From Dioscorea cayenensis subsp. rotundata (lineage: Eukaryota; Streptophyta; Magnoliopsida; Dioscoreales; Dioscoreaceae), in assembly GCF_009730915.1 (NCBI RefSeq), contig NC_052476.1, forward strand, positions 21,557,257-21,621,256: a DNA stretch of 64,000 nucleotides. Reading direction: 5' to 3'. Positions within the stretch are counted from its first letter, which is position 1, and each line of letters starts with the position of its first letter. The position numbers were made by a program, and so were the translations under genes. Shown here piece by piece: positions 9,401 to 21,600 of this stretch. The notes under the pieces are model-generated. The model did no database searches. It was given only the letters and a program-made list of their open reading frames with translations, and was not told the DNA's origin.

Positions 9401-12400
9401 GTATCAAACCAGGCAGATACAAAATTTTTCCATACACAGAGAAGACCATAAAGGTTTTGTTCATTATCTGGTAAGATAGATATTGCAGATTCTACAAAAC
9501 TGATTACTGTAAGGGCTATGGGCAGATAATCAAGCAGGCTGGTTAAAAAGGAACACCATACACAAAAAATCTCATTCATAAAAATATTTAAAGGAAGGTG
9601 CACAGTAATAGATCAAAATCTACTCACAAATCTCCTTTAGACATGTATCGCTTGACTATCATCTCATTTTGCTGAGCATCACGACCACTAATAACCAAAT
9701 AATTCTCGCTGCTGATAAACCAGTTAAATTTCTCAAACCAATGAACTTTGCGTATGTGAGAGATTGCAGCCACAGTCTTTTCCTGCAATTAAAAAAATTC
9801 CAGATTGACAAGAACTAACAATCAGATAGAATTTTTCTCATATCAGGAAAAAAATCAAATTGAAGATTCAAAAACGATATGACAAGAAGATAATCACTCA
9901 ATCCTTATATAAACCAGAAGAAAAAATAAGCCATCGGATTGAAGTAAACAGAAACATAAATCACATGTATGTAGGTGCTTCCCAGGAAATATGCAAAAAT
10001 AAAAAAGGGTGTTACTATCCTGACTGTCAGAAAAACAGAGCTAAAAGATGCATAAATTCTACACCATCCTGCCATGTTGTCAAAGTAGTACCTGAGCAAG
10101 TTGAAGACGAGTCTTCTTTTCAGCTGCTTTGAAAGCCTTCTCATGTGCAGTGATTGTCTTTTCTTGTTTGAACTCCTGTTTTTTCTTTAGCTCAAACCAA
10201 TGTCGGGCATTGGCATGTGCAGAAAGTGCCAAATCAACCTCTACCTAAAAAGAAAGAAAAATAAATCGACTCCAGAAAGTTAGAACAGGCACCAATTTCA
10301 TTTGTTTTAAATGATAAAAGAGTCATAAATTGTACAGAACAATGGGAAGTTGAACATACAACGGGGCAAAAGCCGCAAAACAGATGAATCATATGTACAG
10401 AGAGCAGAGTTTATCAAGCACAACTCAGACAAAAAACTATGGGGGAGGCGAGCTCCATACAAGCAACATGCTTTCACATTATAAACAAAAAAAGAGTTAC
10501 AAGAATATAGCTTTTTCATCATCCTATCATTTTTGTACGTTGCAAAGATTTGGATTTTACAACCCAACTCAATCATCAAGAGTTAGTAACCGAGCACAAA
10601 TGATGATAGATAAAAACCTTCAGAATGCATCTCAAGCAAACTTAAAAATCATGAGCTTAGCAACTTAACATAAAAGATTATGGATGAAACCTTCAGAGGA
10701 CATGCCAACCCAACTCAACAATCAAGAGCTTAGCAACCGAACATAAAAGATTATGGATGAAACCTGAAACCTACCGAGGACATTTCAACCCAACTCAATA
10801 ATTAAGAGCTCATCAAAAGATGATAGATGAAAACCTTCAGAGGACAGGTAAAACATCAACAATTGCCAAAGACATTAAAATCATATGCTATTGTTTGATA
10901 AGTGTCAACTCATTTCATCATAATGATGCCAAAAGGGTGCTCATTCTTTTTAATTCACATATCAAGGTAAATGTTGCAAAAAACACAAACTACTACAAAT
11001 ATTATAGGCAGCTAGAAGCAATACCCGGTCAACAGGGCTGGTTTTCTCATCCTCATCCATTTCATCAAGATCATTGCTCAGTAGCAGAGTTATACAATTT
11101 CTTTCAAGATGGAGTTTATCAATGAGGCCAGCAACAGGATTTCCTGATTTTTTCTCTTCCTTCACCATGCGTGCAAGATCGTCCCAATTCATCCCATTTG
11201 CAAGGGCAACTCGAACTGCTAAAATTGCAGCATCCACATCTTCTAAGTTGTATTCAATCAACTCTGCCATTTTAACACAATGATCCACTTCTTTCCTCAG
11301 TGTTTGCACACGATTTTCCTGCATTTTTGAATTACAAAACACCAAACGGATAGCAAATACAGGATCAATAGCCTCAAAAAGTAGTAAAAAATGAAAGAAA
11401 TGCTTGTCACAAGTCAGAATAAAAAAATAAGTATGTGCCCCACAAATCATGCTGATGACATGTTTGTGACTATCTATATCCGACATTAAAAATAGTTCAA
11501 TTGCTCAATTGAGTAACAAAGCAAGGAGAGAACCTGATCCAAACGTATTTTACTGAGTTTCTGCATGGCAGATCCCTCTTTTGCTTTTGCCTGTTGCTCT
11601 GCCCTTTGGCTTTCAATTTTACTATAGAACTCATCCAGGGCTGCATCAAATGTCTCAAATTTCACGCATTCCCTGGACTTCAACTGATTCAACAGCAAAG
11701 GGCAGAATTCATCATAGATCTGCATGTTAAAAGGCCAGATAGAGTTCACTTATCAAGTTAGACAAAGCATACACAGGAACAAGAGAAACAGGTAGCTACA
11801 AAATTTTTCAATGTAAATATCAATTGCTTAAGCGGCCAAGCACCTTAGATGCAACAGATATAATTCCTAAGATAAGGATGCGTTGATTGCCACAATTATC
11901 TACCATCAAGAAAAAAAAAGGGGGTCATCTACAATACTCAAAAGAGAATCAGCCTGACCTTATCCAAAGTTGGCTCTGAAAGTGGTATATTTTCCTTCTT
12001 CCCAGTGGCTTTACTCTGCATTAAAATGTACCCTTCTGGAACTTTCTGACCTGATATAACATCTGCAAGCCAGTCCTCAAACCTAGCTACAGCTTTTGCC
12101 AAAGCCTGCATAGAGTCTTCATCTATCTGGCTATCAGTGCTATTTCCAACTTTCATATTAGGAATAAGCCCAGCATCCAATATGATGTGCTCAGAAAGAG
12201 CAGGACCATAATTCAACGCATCCCCTAGAAGAGTCTTTAAAGTAGACTTATTTGGCCGAGCTCCATCATTGAGCTTCTTATTTGCATCATGTGCATTTTT
12301 ATTCTTACTATTCTTACTATTTTTACTTGTTTCTTTTGATTTTTCATGAGCATCACCACCACTTTCATCAAAATTAGTAGGTTCTTTATCATCGACTGAC

Positions 12401-13374
12401 TTCACAGAAGTGAGTTCCATTTTTAATTTGGTAAAGCTAGTCCTTTCAAAAACACGGCAAGCTTCAATTGGATACCGATGGCGTGACATAATCGCCAGCC
12501 CTTTATCATCATCTCTGCCATAAGCAAACATGGACTAGATATGGTGAGAATGATTCTCAGACACTATTCTGACCTTGTGCTTTTTTTTGCTAAAGATTGA
12601 ATTCAGTAAGGCATTTTTAGAAATTCACATACCTGTGTGACCGGAGAAGTGTCAAGACAGTATACTCAGAATCAGTAAGGAGTATATTTCCTTGAGCATA
12701 AAGTTCCAAAATAACATAATGAGCATTGGCACCCAATCCAAATTGAAAAAGGATAATCTGTGAGAATAAAGTAAAGCAATAATCACATAATCAACACAGA
12801 AACACTATCTAATTCCATAAAACAAATTCAATCCTAAAATTAAGAATTTAAAGAAACGGAAAAACAAATGCAAAGCCATACACGATCATATCCAAGTTGG
12901 CGCACATCTTCAAGCCTTCTTGTCCGAATGTGCTTGCGCAACTTGAGAGTAAACCCAGAAGGAGTTGTATTTTTATCACTACATGAGTAAGCGCAATCTA
13001 AATACTCAGAAAAAAAGGGAAAAGAAAAACGAAAAATTAAGAAAAGCAACAGGATTGATAATGCAATACCGAGCATATTGAGTAGTGTGCAATCGAACGC
13101 CGCTTTCCATCAAAAGCATGACCTTTTCACTCTCTCCAGAATCCGTGATCCCACTACTATTCATGAGCTTGAACAAGTATGCCTGTGAACCAAAAACCAG
13201 CATAAACAAGAGAAATTCAAGCGAATCAAGAGGAAACAGCAACTAGGGTTAGGGTTTGAAATTGAATACCTTGGGGGAGATGTCGTACACGTTGGCACAG
13301 CGCATGCCGATGAGGCGGCGGAGGCACTTCACCTCCGCCGCCACGTCCGCCGTGTTCATCCTCACCTTCACCAT
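6487..13374 (-). CDS. EMB1441: NEMF/Rqc2-type ribosome quality-control protein (EMB1441-like)
   Basis: The family binds stalled 60S subunits carrying peptidyl-tRNA, recruits the Listerin ligase and adds CAT tails. Exon 1 (13270-13374) starts [18 protein letters not shown], the NFACT-N opening; then come [20 protein letters not shown] and GYDR (the DR pair likely matches the tRNA-contacting residues of yeast Rqc2). Coiled-coil exons (about 10.1-11.7 kb) lead to the NFACT-R domain ([20 protein letters not shown], then [11 protein letters not shown]), an acidic/Lys-rich linker (7954-8772), a CCHC zinc knuckle ([14 protein letters not shown], about 7235-7280) and the NFACT-C segment. About 1,050-1,100 residues expected. 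Odd: in the last exon the frame meets TGA at 6628-6630, whereas the conserved tail ([12 protein letters not shown], then [19 protein letters not shown], stop 6487-6489) lies downstream in shifted frames. Start and domains are secure; the C-terminus is not. Confidence 0.9.
7317..7340. repeat. TA microsatellite beside a 3' splice site
   Basis: A run of TA dinucleotides ends about 14 bases before the acceptor (ATGGCAG, exon begins at 7303 on the minus strand) of the zinc-knuckle exon of the NEMF gene. It occupies the place of the usual polypyrimidine tract. Confidence 0.8.
10558..10850. repeat. Degenerate tandem repeat in a NEMF intron, period about 85 bp
   Basis: A unit containing AACCCAACTCAA, a variant of TCAAGAGCTTAGCAACCGAA and GATGAAACCTTCAGAGGACA recurs about four times (near 10560, 10640-10710, 10710-10790 and 10790-10850) with substitutions and small indels. 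It lies between the exons of the central coiled-coil region. No ORF of interest crosses it. Confidence 0.7.
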
Positions 13375-13480
13375 CCTCTCTCTCTCTCTCTCTCTCGATC
13401 TCGATCTCGATCTCGAGATCACTCTACTCTCGATAGTCGATTCCCTCGTTTTCTCTTCTCTCTTTGTATAAGAACGAGAA
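13375..13480 (-). promoter_or_regulatory. 5' leader of the NEMF gene with CT/GA microsatellite
   Basis: Immediately upstream of the ATG at 13374 the minus strand carries a GA-rich run (about 13376-13396) followed by a GAGATC repeat (about 13396-13420). GA-rich leaders are common in plant housekeeping genes. The transcription start is not determined; no clear TATA box is visible. Confidence 0.4.
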
Positions 13481-13519
13481 GGCTAAACCAATTGTTTGGT
13501 TCGGAGGGGAGGGAGAGTC

Positions 13520-14000
13520 AGGGGAGATGAACCGGCCGGGTCATTTGATTTTTGACCGGTTTATTTCAAAGGTAGTTCATAGGGTGCAACCAGGCGGCCG
13601 GTTCCAGGTTTTTCCGGTCGAACCGGCCGGCCCAGTCTGGGTTTGACAACATTGGATGAAACTAGATTTTAAATAGATATTATGGTAATTTTTCAAATTG
13701 ATAAAGTATAATTTGGTCTTTTTTATAGAGATTTAATAAGTAAAATATAAAGTTTTTAATAAATAGGGGTATAATGGGAATTATAGAAATAAGTGAAGAG
13801 TAATATACTAATATTAATATTTTATATTATTTAATAATAATAAAAAATAACAAATACTCACTCTTCCAAAATACCCCAATTTAGGATAGTGGGTTATGAA
13901 GGGTGAAGAGGGGGTGCCTTACCCCCTCACTCTCCTTCGATAACCAAACAACCACTACACCCCTTCATCCCTCCCTACTCCCCTAATCAAACAAAGCCTA
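13520..14000. mobile_element. DNA-transposon remnants
   Basis: Positions 13525-13650 are locally GC-rich with repeated ACCGG/CCGGCC motifs (GAACCGGCCGG twice), a pattern seen in degenerate hAT-type plant elements. The next 330 bases are AT-rich with two C-rich blocks near 13900-13990, ending in CTAATCAAACAAAGCC, the complement of the common GGCTTTGTTTGATTAG transposon end. No terminal repeats or target duplication could be paired with confidence. Confidence 0.35.
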
Positions 14001-14037
14001 AAGCTTTCGGCCGTAAACAAAAACCAAGAAAAAAAAA

Positions 14038-15213
14038 ACTATTTTAAATGAAATAATAATAACCATAAATCAACTGGTCTATTGATATCCGGGTTCCTAT
14101 TAAAAATCGTCACAAATGATAAAGGCATATTTAGGAGATTATGTACACTGCACATACTCTGCCTCCACTTGCTTCCTCAAAACTTTTGTACGCCCCCACC
14201 TTTCATGGCAAAAATAAATAAATAAATAAATAAAATAATACAAAAACTACAATTATTACAAGCTTTTAATTATGATAACCATGAATGATGTAGCACTCAA
14301 ACAAAAGGAATAAAAAAAAACCCATGTTTTTCATAAAAAAATCGTTTTCTCGTCACTCTTTTGTATCAGAACAAGAAGACTTCGGTGGCTAACCGAAATG
14401 GAGATATATTGAAAGGACAAATTTACCCTTTAATTTTCACATGCGTTTCTTTTAATATATTTTTTATAAATATATAATTATTATTCATTTCACTGGATTT
14501 TACCTTTCTGTAATGTTCCTTTCTTATAACTTTAAATGTTAAAATCCGGAAAAATAAAATGACAAACAATTTAAGAGCCAAAAACACATTCTTTATGGTT
14601 GTACACCTATGAAATTTATTCAAGTTTTCATATGAGATTTTTTTTTTTTTTATTTACACCACGGATTAATGGTTTTAACACAAAATGACACCATTTTAAA
14701 TGAAGAAATAATAAGAAAACAAAAATTACTACAAGCTTTACGATGCTGCTACTTGGGCTCGACTTGGCGAAAACTCGAATTCGACTCGATCATGGTCAAG
14801 CCGAGCTCAAAAAGTTTAAGTAATCAAGCAAGCCGAGTTCGAGTATTGTGATACTTGACTCGAGTACTCACGAGCCTAATTGAGCATAAATGTATATATA
14901 TAATATTAAATTTATTTGATTAAAATCAAAGGGAAAATTTTCAAGCTCGAGTCGAGTTAAAACATAATGTTTATGGTCATTTTTAACCTTTTCGAATTTA
15001 GTTGAGCAAGCTCAAGTAGCTCGATTTGTATACCAAATCAAACTCAAGCTATAAAATGAATACTCGATCGAACTCGAGCCGGATATCAAATACCGAATTT
15101 TCAATCTAGCTCGAGCTCACTACTACTCGGCTCAAACTCGATCGATTACACCCCTAATGACTAATGAAGTAGCATGCAAACAAAATGAATGAAAAAAAAA
15201 CCATGTTTTTCAC
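14038..15213. repeat. Local duplication with a nested repeat element
   Basis: Copy A (about 14038-14340) and copy B (about 14690-15213) share, in the same order, ATTTTAAATGAA-AATAATAA, ACAAGCTTT, TGATGTAGCA/AATGAAGTAGCATGCAAAC and a poly-A stretch ending CCATGTTTTTCA. In copy B the match is interrupted after ACAAGCTTTA (14740) by about 415 bases rich in CTCGAG, GCTCGA and CAAGCCGAG, ending GATTACACCCCTAATG at about 15158. That insert resembles non-autonomous hAT-like plant repeats with CGAGCTCGA motifs and an AGGGGTGTAA end. No target duplication was recognised. Confidence 0.55.
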
Positions 15214-15678
15214 TTCTTAATGGTTTATAAGCAGACTTCGACAAATAAAATCGAAGAATTAATACACATTGTAAACTTAAAAAAGCCTACCGTCTCTAAA
15301 GAAAAACTTGACCTACTATGACAACATTACTTTCTTTTATTTTTTTTTTCTATTTTTTTTTATTTTATTTTGTTGGTGAGCTAAGAGATATTTACAAAAC
15401 AATGAAAGGCTCTTCTAATACAGATAATATATATACAGTTTTTTTTTTCTTCATTTTTTTTTGGGGGGCTATTTTTGGTCTGATTCTCAGAGTTAAGTGC
15501 AGGTAGAGTTCAGGGATCTGGGCGCAGTGGATGAAATACCACCAAATCTCTCATCATCTTGACACTGATCGCATGGTCGTCGATGAGGATTGAGGTTGTT
15601 CTTGACCTCTGAAGTTTCACTTGGCGGTTGTCGAAGCAGCCCTTTAAGTCCTATCTCGCTAATCCTACAGCTTGTCTT

Positions 15679-18600
15679 CTAACTTAGGTCAAACCCAGCC
15701 TCCGCGTTTATCGCATATAGCAATTTAGATTGCATTTGTTCCTTGCTGCACATATCAACATATCATCAAGTGATTAACTCAATATTGATACGATGCACAT
15801 CAATATCGATATTTTTCACTTCCAAGTATAACAAATAGAATACAGAAAACATGTACTGCTTATGTCACACTGTTGAAGAAAAACCAATGCAAGATGCTTC
15901 CTAGATTAGTGACATTAAGCATTTGGATGATCATTATGGTGATTTCAAACAAGGAAATTTGACCCAGTTAATATGGACCATTTGTGATGCCTTTCAATAT
16001 ATATATGACTGCTGAAACTAGAACATGCTGATCAATTCGTGCCATTTTTTTTTTTGCTCTGAAATAGCATCATTGTGGAAGAGAATCAAGTGAAGTTGCA
16101 ATTGCTTACCTTCTATATGGTGGAAGCTTCAACAGATTCATACATGTTGCTGAAGTTGGTAATCGGTCAAGGTCGTCCTCAGTGGCATTTAGTGGAGCAG
16201 CCCTAAGTACCCAGGTGAAGCCCCGTGAAGAAACAAATGCTAAAAATGTCATGATTTAAATATCAAAAAAACAGAAGAAGGTCATACCTTTGAATACAGA
16301 ACTTTGGTTCTAAATACTTGAACCCAAGGAGTGGGCCTCGAGAACAACCAGTCACGAACCTGGAAAATATATATCACCCAACTCAAACTCTGGCATGTGT
16401 AGTTTATTGCACATTATATAGATTAACAAATTAAACCCAGTATCATCAAGCATGTCAAGTCATCTTCAAGTAATAAAAGTTGCTTAAAACCAGAACTAAG
16501 TCCACATAAATATGAAATTCTTATAATAAAATCAAGCATTATTTACTGAAAAGCTCATGCTGGTAAAACACATTGTAAATGCATGCAGCTAGTAAAGAAC
16601 TGAACGTGAATCTCCTAAAATACCTAAAGCCAGTAATATAACCTCCATTTTGCATGAAAAGACACTCTGATACAGATACCGATGCTCTTATCTATATGTG
16701 CTTGACATCATTGATGTTCAAAATTACATGTCATAGAAAATAACCTTCAAGGTTTTAATTTTGGAATTTTAGAGCACAAGAATTATGCGATATACTTGTG
16801 CTTCGTTATATACCAAGTTCAATATTTATGAATAGTTGTATGACAAGTATTTTAAACTAAGCAAACTGTCCATATCAAAATGTAATGGCAAAATAAAATC
16901 ATAAACTACTAGCAAATATGACGTTAAGATAAAAATGAAGACACTCACTTGAGAAATTTTTTCTGATGTTCCAGCGAAAAGCTTTTGAGAACTTCCCAAA
17001 ACATCACAATCACACGATGATCCTATCAAGATGTCATTCAATATTAAGAATGGTCATACAGTTACATATGCCAAGTTCAGACAAGAGGCATGGCAAATGA
17101 AAGATTAGTCTTATGAACATCTCACAAGAAAGAAAAATTGCCCTTCAAAATAGAAGAAAATTGTTTAACTCTAGTACTACCACTTAGCAATATTTATGCC
17201 TTTGTCAATACATGCTTTGTTAAAAGCTTGTGATTAATTAGATACTCAAAATTATCCAAAGAGAGAAACATGACTAATTCCATTTTAGAAACATAATGAA
17301 AGCAGGATCTTCATTGCATATCCTTTTCAAGAAAGCCATTCAAAAGATGTTTTGGCTTCATAGCCATAATAATGCATTTCCATGACACTAACATCCATTG
17401 TTTCCAGTGAGCTACTGAGAAAATTTTAATTAATTTATTCTAAATCTGCATTAGTACAGTGCAAATCAAAGTCTAAAGGCACTCATAGTGGACTATCTTC
17501 ATATATCAGAAAGGGTAATGTCTCCTCCAACATAGATAGGGTGCATTGTAGAATAAAGAAGAGAGTGATGATTTATCATCTAAAAAGCTGAACACAACAA
17601 ATCTTTAGAGTGACAATTTATTTGTCATATTATAGATGATATACAGCTATAAACCCAATAATAGCTTTCAATTGATTATGAAACAATTATACCGTTCTCA
17701 GAGTTAAAAGTCAAATTCTTTGTTACAAGTAAAAATAGTAATAAAACAATTGTTCAACTTACCAGATGATAACCACCAGAATAATGTGCATTAGAACGTA
17801 AATCATCAACATCCAAGCTTTCCAGTGAGCCAGAGATAAGAAGCTGGCCAAAACTCAATATTTGACAAGTAAACAGTCAATTAAACAACTCACAACATAA
17901 ATACAGATTGCCTTTTGCATTTGGAGAAAAGAATATACTATTATACTAGAATAACATAAAACTTACAAAGATGCACAGTAGTCAATCAATTAAAAAATGA
18001 AAATACAGAAGAGCCATGCATACACAATAAGATTTGGCAAACAAGAAAAGAAGCTCAGTTAGGAGCTCTTAATTTTTTCTTTTTTTTTTTATCATTTTTT
18101 TTTTGGCAAATAAAAACAAAAAATTTTATCATAGTAACTGGGCAATGAGATGGACATTAAAAAAAATCACCTGAATTTCATGTTCACTGAACATTTCTAT
18201 CCATTCTTTCTGAATAAGCTGCTGGAAACCTCGCAAGAAATGTAAACTTTGATGGCGAATCTGTCATGGAAAGAAATTAAATTAAGTGAGCAGGTTAAAA
18301 CGAGCAAAATGCAAATGAAGAACATCAAACTGTTGACAATCACCTGATAATTCAAACGATGATTGGCAATAAGGTGAATATATGTAATAACATTTTCATT
18401 TGTAACACGAGTATCTTTCCCGCCAGGAAGCAGGTCTTCTTCCGTTTGTTCTCCATATTCATTATTTACAACAACAAAATACAATTCTAACTCTGAAATA
18501 TCACCTTGATAATGCTGTAAAACAGACCACAAGTTAACATAACCTCAAAAAAAGAAAAATTAAAAACAAAAAAAACAAAAAAAAAACACATTCATAAATT

Positions 18601-21600
18601 GGGCAGGTAAGAGAATGTTTTAGCAAGTAGAACTGAATTGATAAAACACACAGTAGCCTTTAAGAAAATATTTCTACAATAACAATTATGACTAGCATAC
18701 AATTGTGATGGACCTGAATTTCTAATCTGTTATCAATAAATAAGTAATCCAATAAAAAAACAAGATTCCAGTGTAACTAACAAAAAAACAGCATTAAAAA
18801 AAAATGGTGGTGTCATCCACAAGCCAGAAAGGGATACCTTTAAGAAAAGTAGATGGCGATACAATTCTGGATCTAGCGATGGGAGGTCATTTAGATAATT
18901 GTACCTGATTACCAACAGATAGAAATTACTGCAGGGAGACAACAATTAAACAATTATACTTGAAAAACAATCAGCTTAATTAATCTAGTTCCGGTACAAG
19001 AAAAAACAGACAACTAAGAAATCAGACCAAAAATGGATAAATGTATACGTCATCAAACTTTATGTCCCATACATCATTGCCTCAAAATGCAACCATAGAA
19101 GTTCACTATCCATCCAAGATCAAAAGGTAAAACAATATTTGAAGGTAAAACGGTACTTGTTAATGCATCTTTACACACTTCTCCATTTAACAAAGCCAAC
19201 ATTACAGGAGATCATGATATCTTACTTTTGTTTCAGTTTGCTGAGAAAAAACATTGCAAATGGTAAATCAACAAGAATGCCTTCATACATTGCCTGCAAG
19301 AGTATTACAACAGACATCAATATCAAACAAAAGTTCTGTCTGCTGAAAATTTGTAAAGACTTGCATAAAACATCAACAGTAGTACCAAAAAATCAAACAG
19401 AGTAATGGTAATTACATAAGCAAAATATATGCTAATCAAACAAGATGTAAGCAAACTTAGCTACATTAATCCACAGACAAGAAGAACAAAAGCAAAAGTG
19501 AATACAATCCAATGATCATGGAACTATATATAAATATATATACACACGCATTAAATGGAGTAGCAAATATAAATCAAACATGACTAAGATTTTAAATGTA
19601 CAACATTAGGTTTTCAGATTTGTATTTACTTAACAGGAAACACAAAGAATGAGATAATACCTTTCCCAGGAGACTTCCAAGAAAATGGAAAAATTGGAGA
19701 TGTTGTTCATGAATCAATCCTGAACCAGGATTTGGATATAATTGGTGATCAGAAGTTTCCTATAAAAAATAAGGGAGAATGATGATCAGAAGTACAATTG
19801 CACAGAAAAGACAAAACTCAAAGACCAATATAAAAGTTAAAATTGAATGCACAAGTGCCTAGTAAACAATTGAAAAAGGGCAATGCAGGAAGAATATATG
19901 AAACCTTAAATAGGCCATACTGAACGTCAAATGCTACATGAGTAATGTTCTCCATAAAATCTTTGAAGATCCCACCACCATCAATTCCAGCTTCTTCCAC
20001 TCCCAATTCATTGACAAAAGAAACTCGAATCTAAGAGAAAAAATGGAGTGAGATCACGTAACTTCAACTTTAAAACAAAGTAAGATTTTCATGGATATTG
20101 TTCTGAGTAGCCTTCACAAGAGCATGTTAACCATTATAGCAACATACCAATCCTCGAAGATCTTCCTCGGACAAAGCACTCAGTTGACTAAATGCATCTT
20201 CAAGAATTCTGTCCCTTCTTATTTTAAAACGAGATCTGCCTAAACCAGGATGAAGTCCAGCTCCATTTCTTTCCTTAGAAGCTGCTAGCTGCGACTGCTT
20301 AAAGAAATAATAAAGATTAAATTGTTGGCACAGAAAAATACTAGTGAGCTCTAAATAAGGCATTTCTTCAGTTAAAATTAGGTGAGAAATAACAAGGAAG
20401 GCAGATTCTAAGTGGAATAAGAAACAACTTTTGAGCCCAATCTGACATGAAATACTCACAGTGAATATTCTAACCCGGCTTGTAAATGGCACCAGAAAAG
20501 GAGCTTGTTTTAAAATTTCAGATGCTTTACTATTTCCAAGTAAGGCCTGGAAAGAAAAGAAAATTGTATCAACAACATGTATGTATAGCAACAAAATAAT
20601 CAGTGAAGAAATTCACCTGAGAAATGAAATTTTCACTACTTGCTTCCTGGGACTGAAAGTCAACCGAGGATGTGAATGCCCTTCTATTGTTCCAGTCTTG
20701 CAGCTGCAGTGGTGCAATGAATTTGGATGGTAAGCATCATTTGTAGAACTATAACTCATGATTACATAAGATGATTACTCTTTCGACCAAGATTTTAGAT
20801 TACATTAACTTTTGATGTCCAATTTCAGAGGTTTCACTTTTTAATGAAAAAATTAGAAGCAGTAAAGAAGTGTGGAAGATTTATTGTAAGTATTGGAAAA
20901 GAGGGCAAGCAAAGAAAAATAAAATGCAGGCACGATCACATAGAAATTGTTTCATGGCAGATGGTGGACAGCAGATCATTCCATTAACTCATTGTCTTCG
21001 TCAAAACTGAACCTTATCAGTTAACGCCACTATCTAATCTCTAACTAAGACAAATGGGGCTAATTTTATGGTCAATTGCATGATAAATCCAGATTTATTA
21101 TTTATTTCTTTATTCTCATTCATTTTGAACTAAAAGGGCTCTCTTTTTGCTGAGTACCCACAGCTAGGGTCCATTTCTATTTGACCATGGGTCCATGACC
21201 AAACCTTGGTTTCCCCAAAAAGTTGGCTGAACTATTAATTGTGGTGTACAAGAATTCAATATGGCATTAACAGACTCAATGAAATCAGATATGTGCATGA
21301 GGATGAAGAATTAGTTATTGCCTGGAATGCATATATAATAAAACCATCAGTATGATCAAGTAGGCAGTGTTCAGTGAACAACAAATGCAGAATAAAAAGG
21401 TCATCAAAGTCTGATGACAATTTGCAAGGATTAATAAAGGAAACTTCATAGCTTCACTCACCTGGCTCAGCAGTTCAGATATCACAATTCCAACCCTATA
21501 TCTCATAAATTCCATGGAAAGCTTCTTCTGGCCAGAGAGTCCAACCAGAGACTTCTGTGAAGGCAGATTTGAAGGAATTGTCCATAGGAGTTGCCATAGG

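Noticed and set aside
10307-10668. ORFs on both strands inside NEMF introns
   Set aside because: They lie between well-supported exons in AT-rich or repeat sequence and show no similarity to the family or any other domain.
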